DNA from: GCA-2726245 sp035513655
Lineage (GTDB): Bacteria > Planctomycetota > Planctomycetia > Pirellulales > Pirellulaceae
NCBI GenBank assembly: GCA_035513655.1
Contig: DATKBV010000521.1
Coordinates: forward strand, 1-11,497
Length of the DNA: 11,497 bases
Reading direction: 5' to 3'
The position numbers were made by a program, and so were the translations under genes. The notes under the pieces are model-generated. The model ran no database searches. It saw only the letters and a list, made by a program, of their open reading frames with translations, and was not told where the DNA came from. Shown in pieces: positions 1 through 7,030 of the stretch. Every line of letters starts with the position of its first letter. Within the stretch, counting starts at the first letter, position 1.

Positions 1-3000
1 TGTTCTTCGATCGTGCCCTTCGTCACGAACCGATAGATCGTTACGGGGCGCGTTTGCCCCAGCCGATGCGCACGATCGGAAGCTTGATCCTCGACGGCCG
101 GGTTCCACCATGGGTCCATGTGCATCACATAGTCGGCAGCGGTCAGATTCAAGCCTAAACCGCCCGCCTTCAGACTGATTAAGAAGACATCACCTTTGCC
201 GGCTTGAAACGCTTCGACACGTTCCTTGCGTTGCTTGGCGGGTGTGCTGCCGTCCAAATACTGATACGAAATGCCTTTGCGATCCAAGGCTTCGCGGAGA
301 ATTGTCAGATGGTCCACGAATTGACTGAAGACGAGTACCTTGTGGCGATTGTCGAGCAGTTCGTCGAGCGTCTCGAGGAAGAGTGCTGACTTGGAACTCG
401 CGATAACGCTCCCTTCCGCCGCCAACTTTGGATGGCAACACGCCCGGCGCAACCGCATGATCTCGGCCAGAATCTTCAAATGCGATGACTTGCCGTCATT
501 CGTTTCGGACTCGGTGAGCTTCTCGACCGCACGCTGGCGCAACGCTTCGTAGAACGACGCCTCTTCCTTACTCAACTCGACTTGTAACGTGATCTCCGTG
601 CGCGAAGGTAACTCTTCCAGCACTTGCGTTTTGTTGCGGCGCAGAATGAAGGGTTGAATCAGTTTCTTCAAATGCCAACGGGCGGCGCGGTCTTGGTCGC
701 GTTCGATCGGATTGGCGAACTGAGCTTGAAACGCTTCGTGCGAACCGAGCAAACCGGGATTAATGAACTGAAACAGATTCCATAACTCGCCGAGGTGATT
801 CTCGAGCGGCGTGCCGGTCAGGATCACGCGAAAGTCGGCATCCAGTCCCATCGCGGCTTGCGATCGCTTGGTGGCCATGTTCTTGATGGCTTGAGCTTCG
901 TCGAGGATTGCGGTATGCCACGGTTGAGCTTGGAATCGTTCGGCTTCGTTGTGCAGCAATCCATAACTGGCAATGACCACATCACGCGATCCCAGATCTT
1001 GAAAAAAGGCTTCGCGGTCGCCGCCGCCGAAGATGCGGGCGTTCAGCGTCGGGGAAAAGCGTTGGATCTCGTTCAGCCAGTTAAAGGCCACGGACGTCGG
1101 CGCGATGATCAACGCCGGCCCGTCCGCCGCGCGATGCAACAACATCGCGATGGCTTGAATCGTCTTGCCCAAACCCATGTCATCGGCCAGGCACGCACCG
1201 ACGCCCCAATGCGACAAACGGCACAGCCACTGGAACCCTTCGCTTTGATAGTCGCGAAGTTCGCCTTGGAATGTGGAAGGGACTTCCACGACCATCGAGT
1301 TCGACTCGTGCAATCGCTGCACATAGCTCTTCCACTCTTTGTCGGTCTTCAGATCGAAGCCGTCGGCAACATCTTCGACCGCGGCGGCTCGCACGCGCGG
1401 AAACCGCAGGCCATTTTTGCGCTTTTCGGCAAAGGCATTCAATTCGGCGATGCGACGACGAAACTCGTCGGTCAACGCCAAATACTGGCCATCATCCAGC
1501 TCGATGAATCGCGAGTTGCTGATCTCGGTCAGCTCCAGCAGCTTCATCATGTCGATCGTCAACTCGTCGTCGACTTGTAACTCACCGGAGGCCGCAAACC
1601 AATCCTTGTCGCGGCGAATGCTCATCCGAAATTGCGAGGCATCGACTTCCTTGATGACGTTGAACTTCTTTCCCTTGGGCCAATGCAAGACAATCTGTTC
1701 CGATTCAACGAAGGGCCGAAGCTGTAATGCGAGTTCGAGGGCCTCCATCGGCGTGGGAAAGATAAACTCGGCGTCCAGTTCCGCGTGGACGCGTTGCTCG
1801 CGTAACGCCAGACACGAATCGATCACCTCCGCCGCCAACGACTTTTCCTTGGCGAGCTTTCGGCGCGTTGACATGTTTTCACCGGCGACTTCCGCGAATA
1901 CATTCTCGCCTCCCTGTCCGGGCCGGTAGAAAGGGCCCTCGCTGCCGAACGAACGGACGTAGAATTCGGCCCGCAGCCCCGTTTGAAAGGGCACGAGGTG
2001 AATGTGTGGACGCGGATCGGACTCGACCGACTTGCCCATCTCCACCGCTCCGCCGCCGATCTCGGAATGAACCGTCACCAGCGACGCGATGCTTTGCAGT
2101 GTCGCCAGAATCTGCTCTTTGCCAATCGCGGGAATCTTCAAGCCTTGGTCGCCGAGAATCTTGTAGACATCCCGATGTTTCGACGAGAAGCACACGAAGT
2201 TGATCCGTCGCGGGCCATCTTCCACGACGATCAGATCTTTCTCGCCAGGCACTGGTTCGAGTTTGATGTGGAACGCATCCTGGCCTTGCTTGGTGACAAC
2301 CAGATGTGGTTCTTGCCGAGTGAACTCCAACGGCTCGCTACGGGTGCTGGCGCGGAACACGCGCGGATGCCCGACGAGTGCCTGGGCGGCTCGGCTCAGA
2401 TTGAAGTCATACTCGATCTCACGATAGCGACCGTAATAGGCGTAACTGACGCTCTCTTCGATACAGCGGCAGAGGGCTCGATCTTGATCGGTGAGATAAC
2501 CGAAGACGTCGGGATCGCGATAGGAATTGTACAGTCGCTGCATGGCGACCGCGCGACCATCGGTCCAGCCGCCTCGTTTCTTTTGCTTTTGGATGAGCGG
2601 ACGGAGGATGAAATAGTCAGAGTTGTTGCGGCACTCGAACTCCCAGATCATTCGTTCTTCCGTTTCGCTCGCTGTTGCCGTTTCGCTGACACCGGCAGCA
2701 ATCTGCTTGAGTGCCGTCAGCGAACGCTCCCAAGCGGATTCCGGCGCGATCAGCTCCAGGGCGGTGGCCGCTTTCAGCTCGTCGTGCAATTGCACCGATC
2801 TGTCGGCGAACGACTGCGCACGCTTGCCCGGCAGATGTGCCAGCAGCGCGGACAATTCAGCGGCGAACCATTTGTAGCCGAGCGCTTCGTAGTTTTGCGC
2901 CGCGTTCTCGAGTTTGTCTCCAGTCACCGGTGACTCGACTTCTGGCTGAAGCCAGCGCCAGCAAAGTCCGGCGATCAGATCGCAAAGCGCGGGAGTCGTC

Positions 3001-4070
3001 TCGAACCAATGCCGGTAAAACAGTACTTGCCCCGCAGTTGGATTCGCTTGAAACCTCACCGCTTGGGTCATTGTGAGTCCCAGACGCCGATAGTTTTGCG
3101 GCCAATCTTTTTCGATGCGGCGGAGCATCGTTTCGGCTTGTTTGCGGGCGTCGGGCGAATTCTTTCGCAGCAGCAGGCAAACATGGAAGATCGTGGGCAG
3201 GTACTTGATCGTCACGTTGCGTTTTCGCGTCTTGCGTCGGAGCTCCTTGACTGCTTCATCAAACTTCGCTCGCGCTTCATCCCACTCGCCAGCGAGGAAG
3301 GCAGCACAGCCGTCGATCTCCGGATACTCGCCCCCCGTCTGCTTGGCCAAAGCTTTCAACCCTGCCAGATCACCGCGGGCGGTGGTCACATCGATGATCC
3401 GTCCCAGCAACTCCGGTTCCAGCTTCGCATGGGCGGCACGGAACTGATCAAGCCCTACCTGGATCGCGGGCGAACAATCGCCAAACAGTAAGGCGACTTG
3501 CAGCGCCTCGATGAGATACTGCCGTTGTAAAATCGGATCGAGACTTGCGAAGATGTTCGCGTCGAACGGTGTCAATACTCCCAGGCTATCCTGGTCGCCA
3601 ACGAACGTGATGCTGGAATTCTGGACAATCGACTTCAGCTCCGCCACGTCACTGCGATAGAACGCAATGCGCAAGTCGCGCTTGAGACGAAACGTGTCGT
3701 GGCCATAGTAGAAGCGGTATTGGGTAAGTGGTTTCTTCTCCTGGATTTTGGCGGCAAAACGCTCGAAGTCGCCCGACCGGATCGCTTCTTGCACGACGAA
3801 GTCGATTAGCTGCCACTGCACCATTAAGCTGCCACCTGGAGCACGAACCAACAGACCCTCGTCAACCATCGCTTGGATCTGGCCGCGAACTTGCTTGTAA
3901 TCGAGTTGCTTACCTTCGCCATCGCGCCAACCGATTTCTTGCGACAGCGCCACCATGTCGGTGCGATTGATGCCGTCAAGATTCACGGCACAGAGTTGCA
4001 GCAGATGCCGCGCTTCGGGACCGTAGCGGTGGTACTTGTCGATTTGGCCCTGTTGGCTCGCGCCGTTCAT
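1..4070 (-). CDS. SNF2-family DEAD/DEAH-box helicase-like ATPase, 3' end outside window
   Basis: At least 1356 residues are present; the C-terminus runs off the left edge. The ATPase core is unmistakable: Walker A DDMGLGKT (about residues 963-970), the Walker B/DEAH-equivalent DEAQ (1057-1060), motif III LTGTPLEN (from 1084), and in the second RecA lobe SDRAHRLGQ (from 1331, motif VI). The visible sequence ends at GTIEE, usually some tens of residues before the terminus of such proteins. SNF2 proteins are ATP-driven double-stranded DNA translocases that remodel protein-DNA complexes; the target here cannot be read. The first ~90 residues look like a winged helix (inference), residues ~245-320 look TPR-like, and ERMIW (~472-476) followed by GGWTDGR (500-506) matches a conserved stretch in the N-terminal part of bacterial SNF2 proteins. 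Residues ~650-930 probably correspond to the bacterial SNF2-associated region. No SWIM zinc-finger cysteines were seen. The ATG at 4070 is chosen because a strong ribosome binding site lies 8 bases upstream. Confidence -1.
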   Translation of the reverse strand, partial: MNGASQQGQIDKYHRYGPEARHLLQLCAVNLDGINRTDMVALSQEIGWRDGEGKQLDYKQVRGQIQAMVDEGLLVRAPGGSLMVQWQLIDFVVQEAIRSGDFERFAAKIQEKKPLTQYRFYYGHDTFRLKRDLRIAFYRSDVAELKSIVQNSSITFVGDQDSLGVLTPFDANIFASLDPILQRQYLIEALQVALLFGDCSPAIQVGLDQFRAAHAKLEPELLGRIIDVTTARGDLAGLKALAKQTGGEYPEIDGCAAFLAGEWDEARAKFDEAVKELRRKTRKRNVTIKYLPTIFHVCLLLRKNSPDARKQAETMLRRIEKDWPQNYRRLGLTMTQAVRFQANPTAGQVLFYRHWFETTPALCDLIAGLCWRWLQPEVESPVTGDKLENAAQNYEALGYKWFAAELSALLAHLPGKRAQSFADRSVQLHDELKAATALELIAPESAWERSLTALKQIAAGVSETATASETEERMIWEFECRNNSDYFILRPLIQKQKKRGGWTDGRAVAMQRLYNSYRDPDVFGYLTDQDRALCRCIEESVSYAYYGRYREIEYDFNLSRAAQALVGHPRVFRASTRSEPLEFTRQEPHLVVTKQGQDAFHIKLEPVPGEKDLIVVEDGPRRINFVCFSSKHRDVYKILGDQGLKIPAIGKEQILATLQSIASLVTVHSEIGGGAVEMGKSVESDPRPHIHLVPFQTGLRAEFYVRSFGSEGPFYRPGQGGENVFAEVAGENMSTRRKLAKEKSLAAEVIDSCLALREQRVHAELDAEFIFPTPMEALELALQLRPFVESEQIVLHWPKGKKFNVIKEVDASQFRMSIRRDKDWFAASGELQVDDELTIDMMKLLELTEISNSRFIELDDGQYLALTDEFRRRIAELNAFAEKRKNGLRFPRVRAAAVEDVADGFDLKTDKEWKSYVQRLHESNSMVVEVPSTFQGELRDYQSEGFQWLCRLSHWGVGACLADDMGLGKTIQAIAMLLHRAADGPALIIAPTSVAFNWLNEIQRFSPTLNARIFGGGDREAFFQDLGSRDVVIASYGLLHNEAERFQAQPWHTAILDEAQAIKNMATKRSQAAMGLDADFRVILTGTPLENHLGELWNLFQFINPGLLGSHEAFQAQFANPIERDQDRAARWHLKKLIQPFILRRNKTQVLEELPSRTEITLQVELSKEEASFYEALRQRAVEKLTESETNDGKSSHLKILAEIMRLRRACCHPKLAAEGSVIASSKSALFLETLDELLDNRHKVLVFSQFVDHLTILREALDRKGISYQYLDGSTPAKQRKERVEAFQAGKGDVFLISLKAGGLGLNLTAADYVMHMDPWWNPAVEDQASDRAHRLGQTRPVTIYRFVTKGTIEE

Positions 4071-4078
4071 CCTTCGCG

Positions 4079-4084
4079 CTCCTT
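4079..4084 (-). promoter_or_regulatory. Ribosome binding site of the SNF2 gene
   Basis: The minus strand reads AAGGAG here, followed by 8 bases and then the ATG at 4070-4068. This is a full-strength Shine-Dalgarno match at ideal spacing and fixes the start codon. It stands out because most other starts in the window lack a good site. Confidence 0.8.
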
Positions 4085-4140
4085 GACTCTTCCTGCCGCC
4101 TAGTGCTTTGTGACAGCTAAAGTTACGGGTTACTGAAATC

Positions 4141-4201
4141 AGCCGTTTGGGCGTTAGCCCCGGTTTTTGAGGCACTAACCGTGGCTAACGCCAAAACGGC
4201 T
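4141..4201. repeat. Long imperfect palindrome in intergenic region
   Basis: Two 25-base arms, 4141-4165 and 4177-4201, are reverse complements except for two positions (4149/4193 and 4160/4182), around an 11-base loop. The left arm starts AGCCGTTTGGGCGTTAGCC. It sits between the end of the DUF1501 gene and the start of the SNF2 gene, both on the minus strand, so it could act as a transcript-ending or transcript-stabilising hairpin. No T-tract follows on either strand, so a classical intrinsic terminator is not obvious. The arm structure and intergenic location resemble REP/MITE-like elements, but copy number cannot be assessed from one window. Confidence 0.8.
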
Positions 4202-4261
4202 AATCCTAAATCTAAGCCGTCACAACACAACGAGCAGCCCACAATGACGTTCGCCCGTCAA

Positions 4262-5698
4262 CTACGCAAGGATCCCTTCGATACTTTCGCCGCCGACGTT
4301 GGTCAGTCGCCTGCGAATTCCATTGTGATAGTAAGTCAGCCGCTCGTGATCGATGCCCAGCAGCCGGAGAACCGTCGCGTGAAAATCGTTCCAGTGGACG
4401 CGATCTTCGACCGCTTTCATGCCGATCTCGTCGGTCGCGCCGTAGGCCAGTCCGTGTTTCAAGCCAGCCCCCGCCAGCCAAGCGGAGAAGCCATACTGGT
4501 TGTGGTCGCGTCCGTCGCCAATGACATCACCGGCGGATTGAGTAAACGGCGTGCGCCCGAACTCGCTCGTAAACACAAGCAGTGTATCGTCGAGCATTCC
4601 ACGTTGCCGCAGGTCGGCAATGAGTCCCGCCAGCGGCTTGTCGATCCGTTTGGCTTCTCGCCCGTGGTTCTCAATCATATTTTCGTGACCATCCCAGTTA
4701 ATGCGGGGCGAGCCGAAAGCTCCACCGGAAAACAGTTGGACGAAACGAACACCTCGTTCGAGCAACCGCCGGGCGAGGAGGCAACCACGACCGAACTCGT
4801 CGGTATCGGCTTGATCGAGTCCGTATTGCTGGCGAGTCGACGCCGTTTCTCCATCGAGGTTAGTCACCTCCGGCACTGCCAGCTGCATGCGTGCCGCCAA
4901 TTCGTAGCTGCGGATGCGTGCTAACAGCACATCGTCGCCGCGCTCACGACGATGTTCATCATTTAGCTTTGCCAGCAGCTCGCGACTGGCGACTTCGGTC
5001 TCGCGGGCAATTTCGCGGCCGGGGAAAAGGTCGTTGATCGCGGGCCCCGTGCCTCGCATGATCACGCCTTGATGACTTGCGGAAAGAAATCCGTTCGTCC
5101 AATTGATCGTGCCCCCCGCCGGGAAACCTCGCGTGTCTGGAATCACGACATACGCGGGAAGGTCTTCTGTTTCATTGCCCAACCCATACGAAAGCCACGC
5201 GCCGAGAACAGGAAAACCGTTCAGCCGAAAACCCGTGCTCTCTTGGAAGGTCGCGGGCGTATGATTCGATGTTTCGGCGAACATCGAGCGAATAATGGTC
5301 AACTCGTCGGCTTGCTCGGCAAGTTGCGGAAACAATTCGGAAATCCACAGGCCACTTTCGCCCCGCTGCTTGAACTCCCAATCGTGCTTGCGGAGCAATC
5401 CGACTTTGCCGAAAAAGACATCCGGGCGTTCATCGCCACTCAGCGGCTTGCCGTGATACTTTTCAAGGGCGGGCTTGTAATCGAACGAATCGACCTGACT
5501 GACACCGCCACAAGCCGTGATCTGGATCACCCGTTTGGCTTTCACCGGGAGATGCGGAGGAGGATCATCGGCTTCGCTTTGTGCCGACGCACCCCACGCG
5601 CGCTTATCCTGCATCAAGAGTGAAGCCAACGCGGCACCACCAATGCCGCACTTGGCCCACTGGAAAAGTTCGCGGCGATCGAGTTGCAGATTCTTCAT
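4262..5698 (-). CDS. DUF1501 family protein with Tat-type leader
   Basis: This 478-residue protein is complete and near the usual family length. It begins with a basic stretch containing a twin-arginine motif (DRRELF, residues 7-12) followed by a small-residue hydrophobic segment (about 17-29), as expected for Tat-exported proteins. The DUF1501 signature is clear: WDGHEN (335-340), SEFGRTPF (378-385) and GRDHN (396-400). The family is related in fold to sulfatases and alkaline phosphatases and is very expanded in planctomycetes, where its biochemical role is mostly unknown. Members usually sit next to DUF1549/DUF1553 (cytochrome-like PSD1) genes; none is seen here, so this copy looks solitary. 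It is divergent from two tatA-type genes that probably serve its export. The ATG at 5698 is used because it places the RR motif at the N-terminus; no good ribosome binding site precedes it. The stop is TAG at 4264-4262. Confidence 0.93.
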   Translation of the reverse strand: MKNLQLDRRELFQWAKCGIGGAALASLLMQDKRAWGASAQSEADDPPPHLPVKAKRVIQITACGGVSQVDSFDYKPALEKYHGKPLSGDERPDVFFGKVGLLRKHDWEFKQRGESGLWISELFPQLAEQADELTIIRSMFAETSNHTPATFQESTGFRLNGFPVLGAWLSYGLGNETEDLPAYVVIPDTRGFPAGGTINWTNGFLSASHQGVIMRGTGPAINDLFPGREIARETEVASRELLAKLNDEHRRERGDDVLLARIRSYELAARMQLAVPEVTNLDGETASTRQQYGLDQADTDEFGRGCLLARRLLERGVRFVQLFSGGAFGSPRINWDGHENMIENHGREAKRIDKPLAGLIADLRQRGMLDDTLLVFTSEFGRTPFTQSAGDVIGDGRDHNQYGFSAWLAGAGLKHGLAYGATDEIGMKAVEDRVHWNDFHATVLRLLGIDHERLTYYHNGIRRRLTNVGGESIEGILA

Positions 5699-5774
5699 AT
5701 TGCGGTTCGTGCTTTAGCCTTCATTCCAGCCGCTCACGCATCCGGGCGGGTCATTTCACGCCAATTGTAACTAC

Positions 5775-5802
5775 AGGCGAGCAGAAAACGAACTGCTCGC
5801 CT
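5775..5802. repeat. Perfect 10-bp inverted repeat in divergent promoter region
   Basis: The arms AGGCGAGCAG (5775-5784) and CTGCTCGCCT (5793-5802) are exact reverse complements around an 8-base loop, AAAACGAA. The element lies between the divergent DUF1501 and tatA genes, 22 bases upstream of the predicted tatA -35 box. It could be a regulator-binding site, a hairpin in the DUF1501 leader transcript, or a small dispersed repeat. No T-run follows on either strand, which argues against a standard terminator. Confidence 0.65.
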
Positions 5803-5824
5803 CGGCTTCCCGCTCTCCTACCAT

Positions 5825-5852
5825 TTGACACGGCTCCGCGTTGCGGTAGAAT
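5825..5852 (+). promoter_or_regulatory. Predicted sigma70-type promoter for the tatA genes
   Basis: A perfect -35 box TTGACA (5825-5830) is followed by a 16-base spacer and a -10 box TAGAAT (5847-5852, five of six consensus bases). It points towards the tatA pair. Transcription would begin near 5859, giving a leader of about 140 bases. The call rests on consensus matching only. Confidence 0.6.
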
Positions 5853-5909
5853 TGGGCATTGATGGGTCAACCGCGTTTTGGTTGCGTGGTTACACACAGG
5901 TTTGGTCCA

Positions 5910-5934
5910 GGAGACACCCCTCTGGGCGTCTACC
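5910..5934 (+). other. Hairpin in the tatA 5' leader
   Basis: In the predicted leader, AGACACCC (5912-5919) pairs with GGGCGTCT (5924-5931) with one A-C mismatch around a CTCT loop, and flanking GG/CC bases can extend it past a one-base bulge. The rest of 5853-5997 shows no reading frame with coding character and no riboswitch that I recognise. Confidence 0.3.
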
Positions 5935-5997
5935 CGCTTTCGCCGCCGTTCGTGTGCTGGCACCATCATCCCACCTTCTTTGTGCGAGAGCGTTGCT

Positions 5998-6204
5998 ATG
6001 ATGAATTCACTTCTGTTTGGCATGTTCGGGATGCCCGGACACATGGAGCTGTTGATTATCGCGGGATTGGCGTTGTTGCTGTTCGGACATCGCCTGCCGA
6101 GCCTGATGCGGAGCGCCGGTCGCTCGGTGGTCGAGTTCAAAAAGGGTGTGCAAGGTATCGAAGACGATATCGATTCTGCTGGCAAAGAGAAAGCGGACGA
6201 GTAA
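5998..6204 (+). CDS. tatA: Sec-independent translocase protein TatA/E family (first copy)
   Basis: A 68-residue protein with the whole TatA layout: a short N-terminal membrane helix (about residues 16-29, ELLIIAGLALLLFG), the FG hinge (29-30), then an amphipathic helix, RLPSLMRSAGRSVVEFKKG (32-50), and an acidic-basic hydrophilic tail. TatA oligomers form or destabilise the membrane at the point where folded, twin-arginine-tagged proteins cross. An upstream in-frame ATG at 5878 is possible, but it would add about 40 residues unlike TatA. The ATG at 5998 is preferred, with GAGAG about 8 bases upstream; a second ATG follows directly at 6001. It is the first gene after the predicted promoter and lies 79 bases before a second TatA gene. 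No TatC is visible in this window. Confidence 0.92.
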   Translation: MMNSLLFGMFGMPGHMELLIIAGLALLLFGHRLPSLMRSAGRSVVEFKKGVQGIEDDIDSAGKEKADE

Positions 6205-6275
6205 ACGGGTGTCCCGTTCACGTTTGGTTCGCCCTCTTTTCAAGCACCGATAACAGTCGCAACAGTTCCATCCAC

Positions 6276-6282
6276 GAGGTGA
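6276..6282 (+). promoter_or_regulatory. Ribosome binding site of the second TatA gene
   Basis: GAGGTGA precedes two tandem ATG codons (6284 and 6287). Counting from GAGGTG, spacing is 2 bases to the first ATG and 5 bases to the second, so the second may be the main start. The protein would differ by one methionine only. Confidence 0.6.
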
Positions 6283-6283
6283 A

Positions 6284-6640
6284 ATGATGTTTGAACTCCA
6301 GCAAGCGCCAATTGTGGCCTTCATGGGAATGGGCATGCAAGAGCTGATGATCATCGGGGTCGTCGCCGTTCTACTGTTTGGAAAACGCCTGCCTGAAGTA
6401 GCAAAATCACTCGGCCAGAGCTATTCGCAGTTCCGCAAAGGATTGAACGACCTCCAGTCGTCAATCAACTACTCCGATTCGTACACGCCGCCGAAATCAA
6501 AACCGTCGTCGCGCAGTTCTTACGATGACTATGACGACTACGATGAGCCAACGGCTCCGAAGTTCGAGCCCCCGCCGAGCGAGCCAAAGGTCGAAGCTGC
6601 TCCCACGGGCGAGATCGCAAAGCCGGTAGCGGAGAAGTGA
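6284..6640 (+). CDS. tatA: Sec-independent translocase protein TatA/E family (second copy, extended acidic tail)
   Basis: A 118-residue TatA paralogue. The membrane helix (about residues 19-33, ELMIIGVVAVLLFG) ends in the FG hinge, followed by the amphipathic segment KRLPEVAKSLGQSYSQFRKG (34-53). It then carries a long low-complexity tail with a tyrosine/aspartate run (SYDDYDDYDE, about 79-88) and a Pro/Glu/Lys-rich end. It is clearly a paralogue of the gene just upstream and very probably co-transcribed with it. Planctomycetes and many other bacteria have several TatA/E proteins; whether this one takes a TatB-like role cannot be decided, and its helix and hinge are TatA-like. A start at Met14 or later would still leave the membrane helix intact, but the ribosome binding site supports 6284/6287. 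Confidence 0.92.
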   Translation: MMFELQQAPIVAFMGMGMQELMIIGVVAVLLFGKRLPEVAKSLGQSYSQFRKGLNDLQSSINYSDSYTPPKSKPSSRSSYDDYDDYDEPTAPKFEPPPSEPKVEAAPTGEIAKPVAEK

Positions 6641-6663
6641 ATTCATAAGTTAGATTTGTAAGG

Positions 6664-6683
6664 GATCGGGCGGTCAACCGATC
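6664..6683 (+). terminator. Weak hairpin between tatA pair and tRNA
   Basis: GATCGG (6664-6669) and CCGATC (6678-6683) form a perfect 6-bp stem with an 8-base loop, 23 bases after the second TatA stop codon. Only a short T-stretch (GTTTACG) follows. It may end the tatA transcript or may merely be a tRNA leader structure. Confidence 0.3.
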
Positions 6684-6694
6684 GTTTACGAGTT

Positions 6695-6768
6695 GGGCGG
6701 TTAGCTCAGTTGGTTAGAGCGCCGTGCTCACACCGCGGAGGTCGTTGGTTCGAACCCAATACCGCCCA
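6695..6768 (+). tRNA. tRNA-Val (anticodon CAC)
   Basis: A full cloverleaf is visible: acceptor GGGCGGT pairing with ACCGCCC, D-stem GCTC/GAGC, anticodon stem CCGTG/CGCGG enclosing the loop CTCACAC (anticodon CAC, reading the valine codon GUG), variable AGGTC, and T-arm GTTGG-TTCGAAC-CCAAT. The discriminator base is A. The terminal CCA is not encoded (the next bases are CTA), so it must be added by a nucleotidyltransferase. It lies 54 bases after the second TatA gene, on the same strand. Confidence 0.95.
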
Positions 6769-6789
6769 CTATTCTGAAGTGAGTCCAGC

Positions 6790-6838
6790 AAGGGAGTTAA
6801 GACATCAGAGTCTTGATTCCCTTTCGCTGTTTCTTGGG
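6790..6838 (+). terminator. Intrinsic terminator-like hairpin after tRNA-Val
   Basis: The arms 6790-6803 and 6810-6823 pair over all 14 positions (two G-U pairs in RNA) around a 6-base loop ATCAGA. The stem is followed by the T-rich stretch TTCGCTGTTTCTT. It begins 21 bases after the tRNA and would end a tRNA (or tatA-tRNA) transcript before the next promoter. The T-tract is interrupted, so efficiency is uncertain. Confidence 0.6.
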
Positions 6839-6891
6839 GCGCGTGAGACCACCAACCCGGATTTTCCAAAAGATTCTCACGACTCCAACCA

Positions 6892-6919
6892 TTTACAACG
6901 CTAGGGGAATTGATATACT
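6892..6919 (+). promoter_or_regulatory. Predicted extended -10 sigma70-type promoter for the polysaccharide genes
   Basis: TTTACA (6892-6897, five of six -35 bases) is followed by a 16-base spacer and TATACT (6914-6919, five of six -10 bases), with TGA immediately before the -10 giving an extended -10 element. Transcription would start near 6926, about 105 bases upstream of the ligase start. It sits just after the tRNA terminator, consistent with a new transcription unit. Confidence 0.6.
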
Positions 6920-7030
6920 CATACTTCCACCCCCTCGATTCGACTGTAAGGATTAGGGGCGTTATGGAAGGCAGGGTCGCCGGAATCGCGCACGGATGGG
7001 CCAGGTTTTGGAACCTCGTGGTTCGGCATC

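Noticed and set aside
795..1580. Plus-strand open frame of 261 codons
   Set aside because: It lies antisense to the SNF2 ATPase core, whose conserved motifs fix the minus strand as coding; the plus-strand product has no recognisable domain.
1983..2933. Plus-strand open frame of 316 codons
   Set aside because: It is antisense to the SNF2 N-terminal region, including the GGWTDGR block, and results from the codon bias of the real gene.
4181..4924. Plus-strand open frame of 247 codons
   Set aside because: It begins inside the palindrome and runs antisense to the DUF1501 signature motifs; shadow frame.
5859..6287. Plus-strand frame of 142 codons through the tatA leader and first tatA gene
   Set aside because: It overlaps tatA in another frame and its product lacks any family signature, whereas the tatA frame encodes a textbook TatA.
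6695..6838. tRNA gene as an integration site for a mobile element
   Set aside because: No integrase, no repeated tRNA 3' end downstream, and the following genes are typical polysaccharide genes with similar composition.
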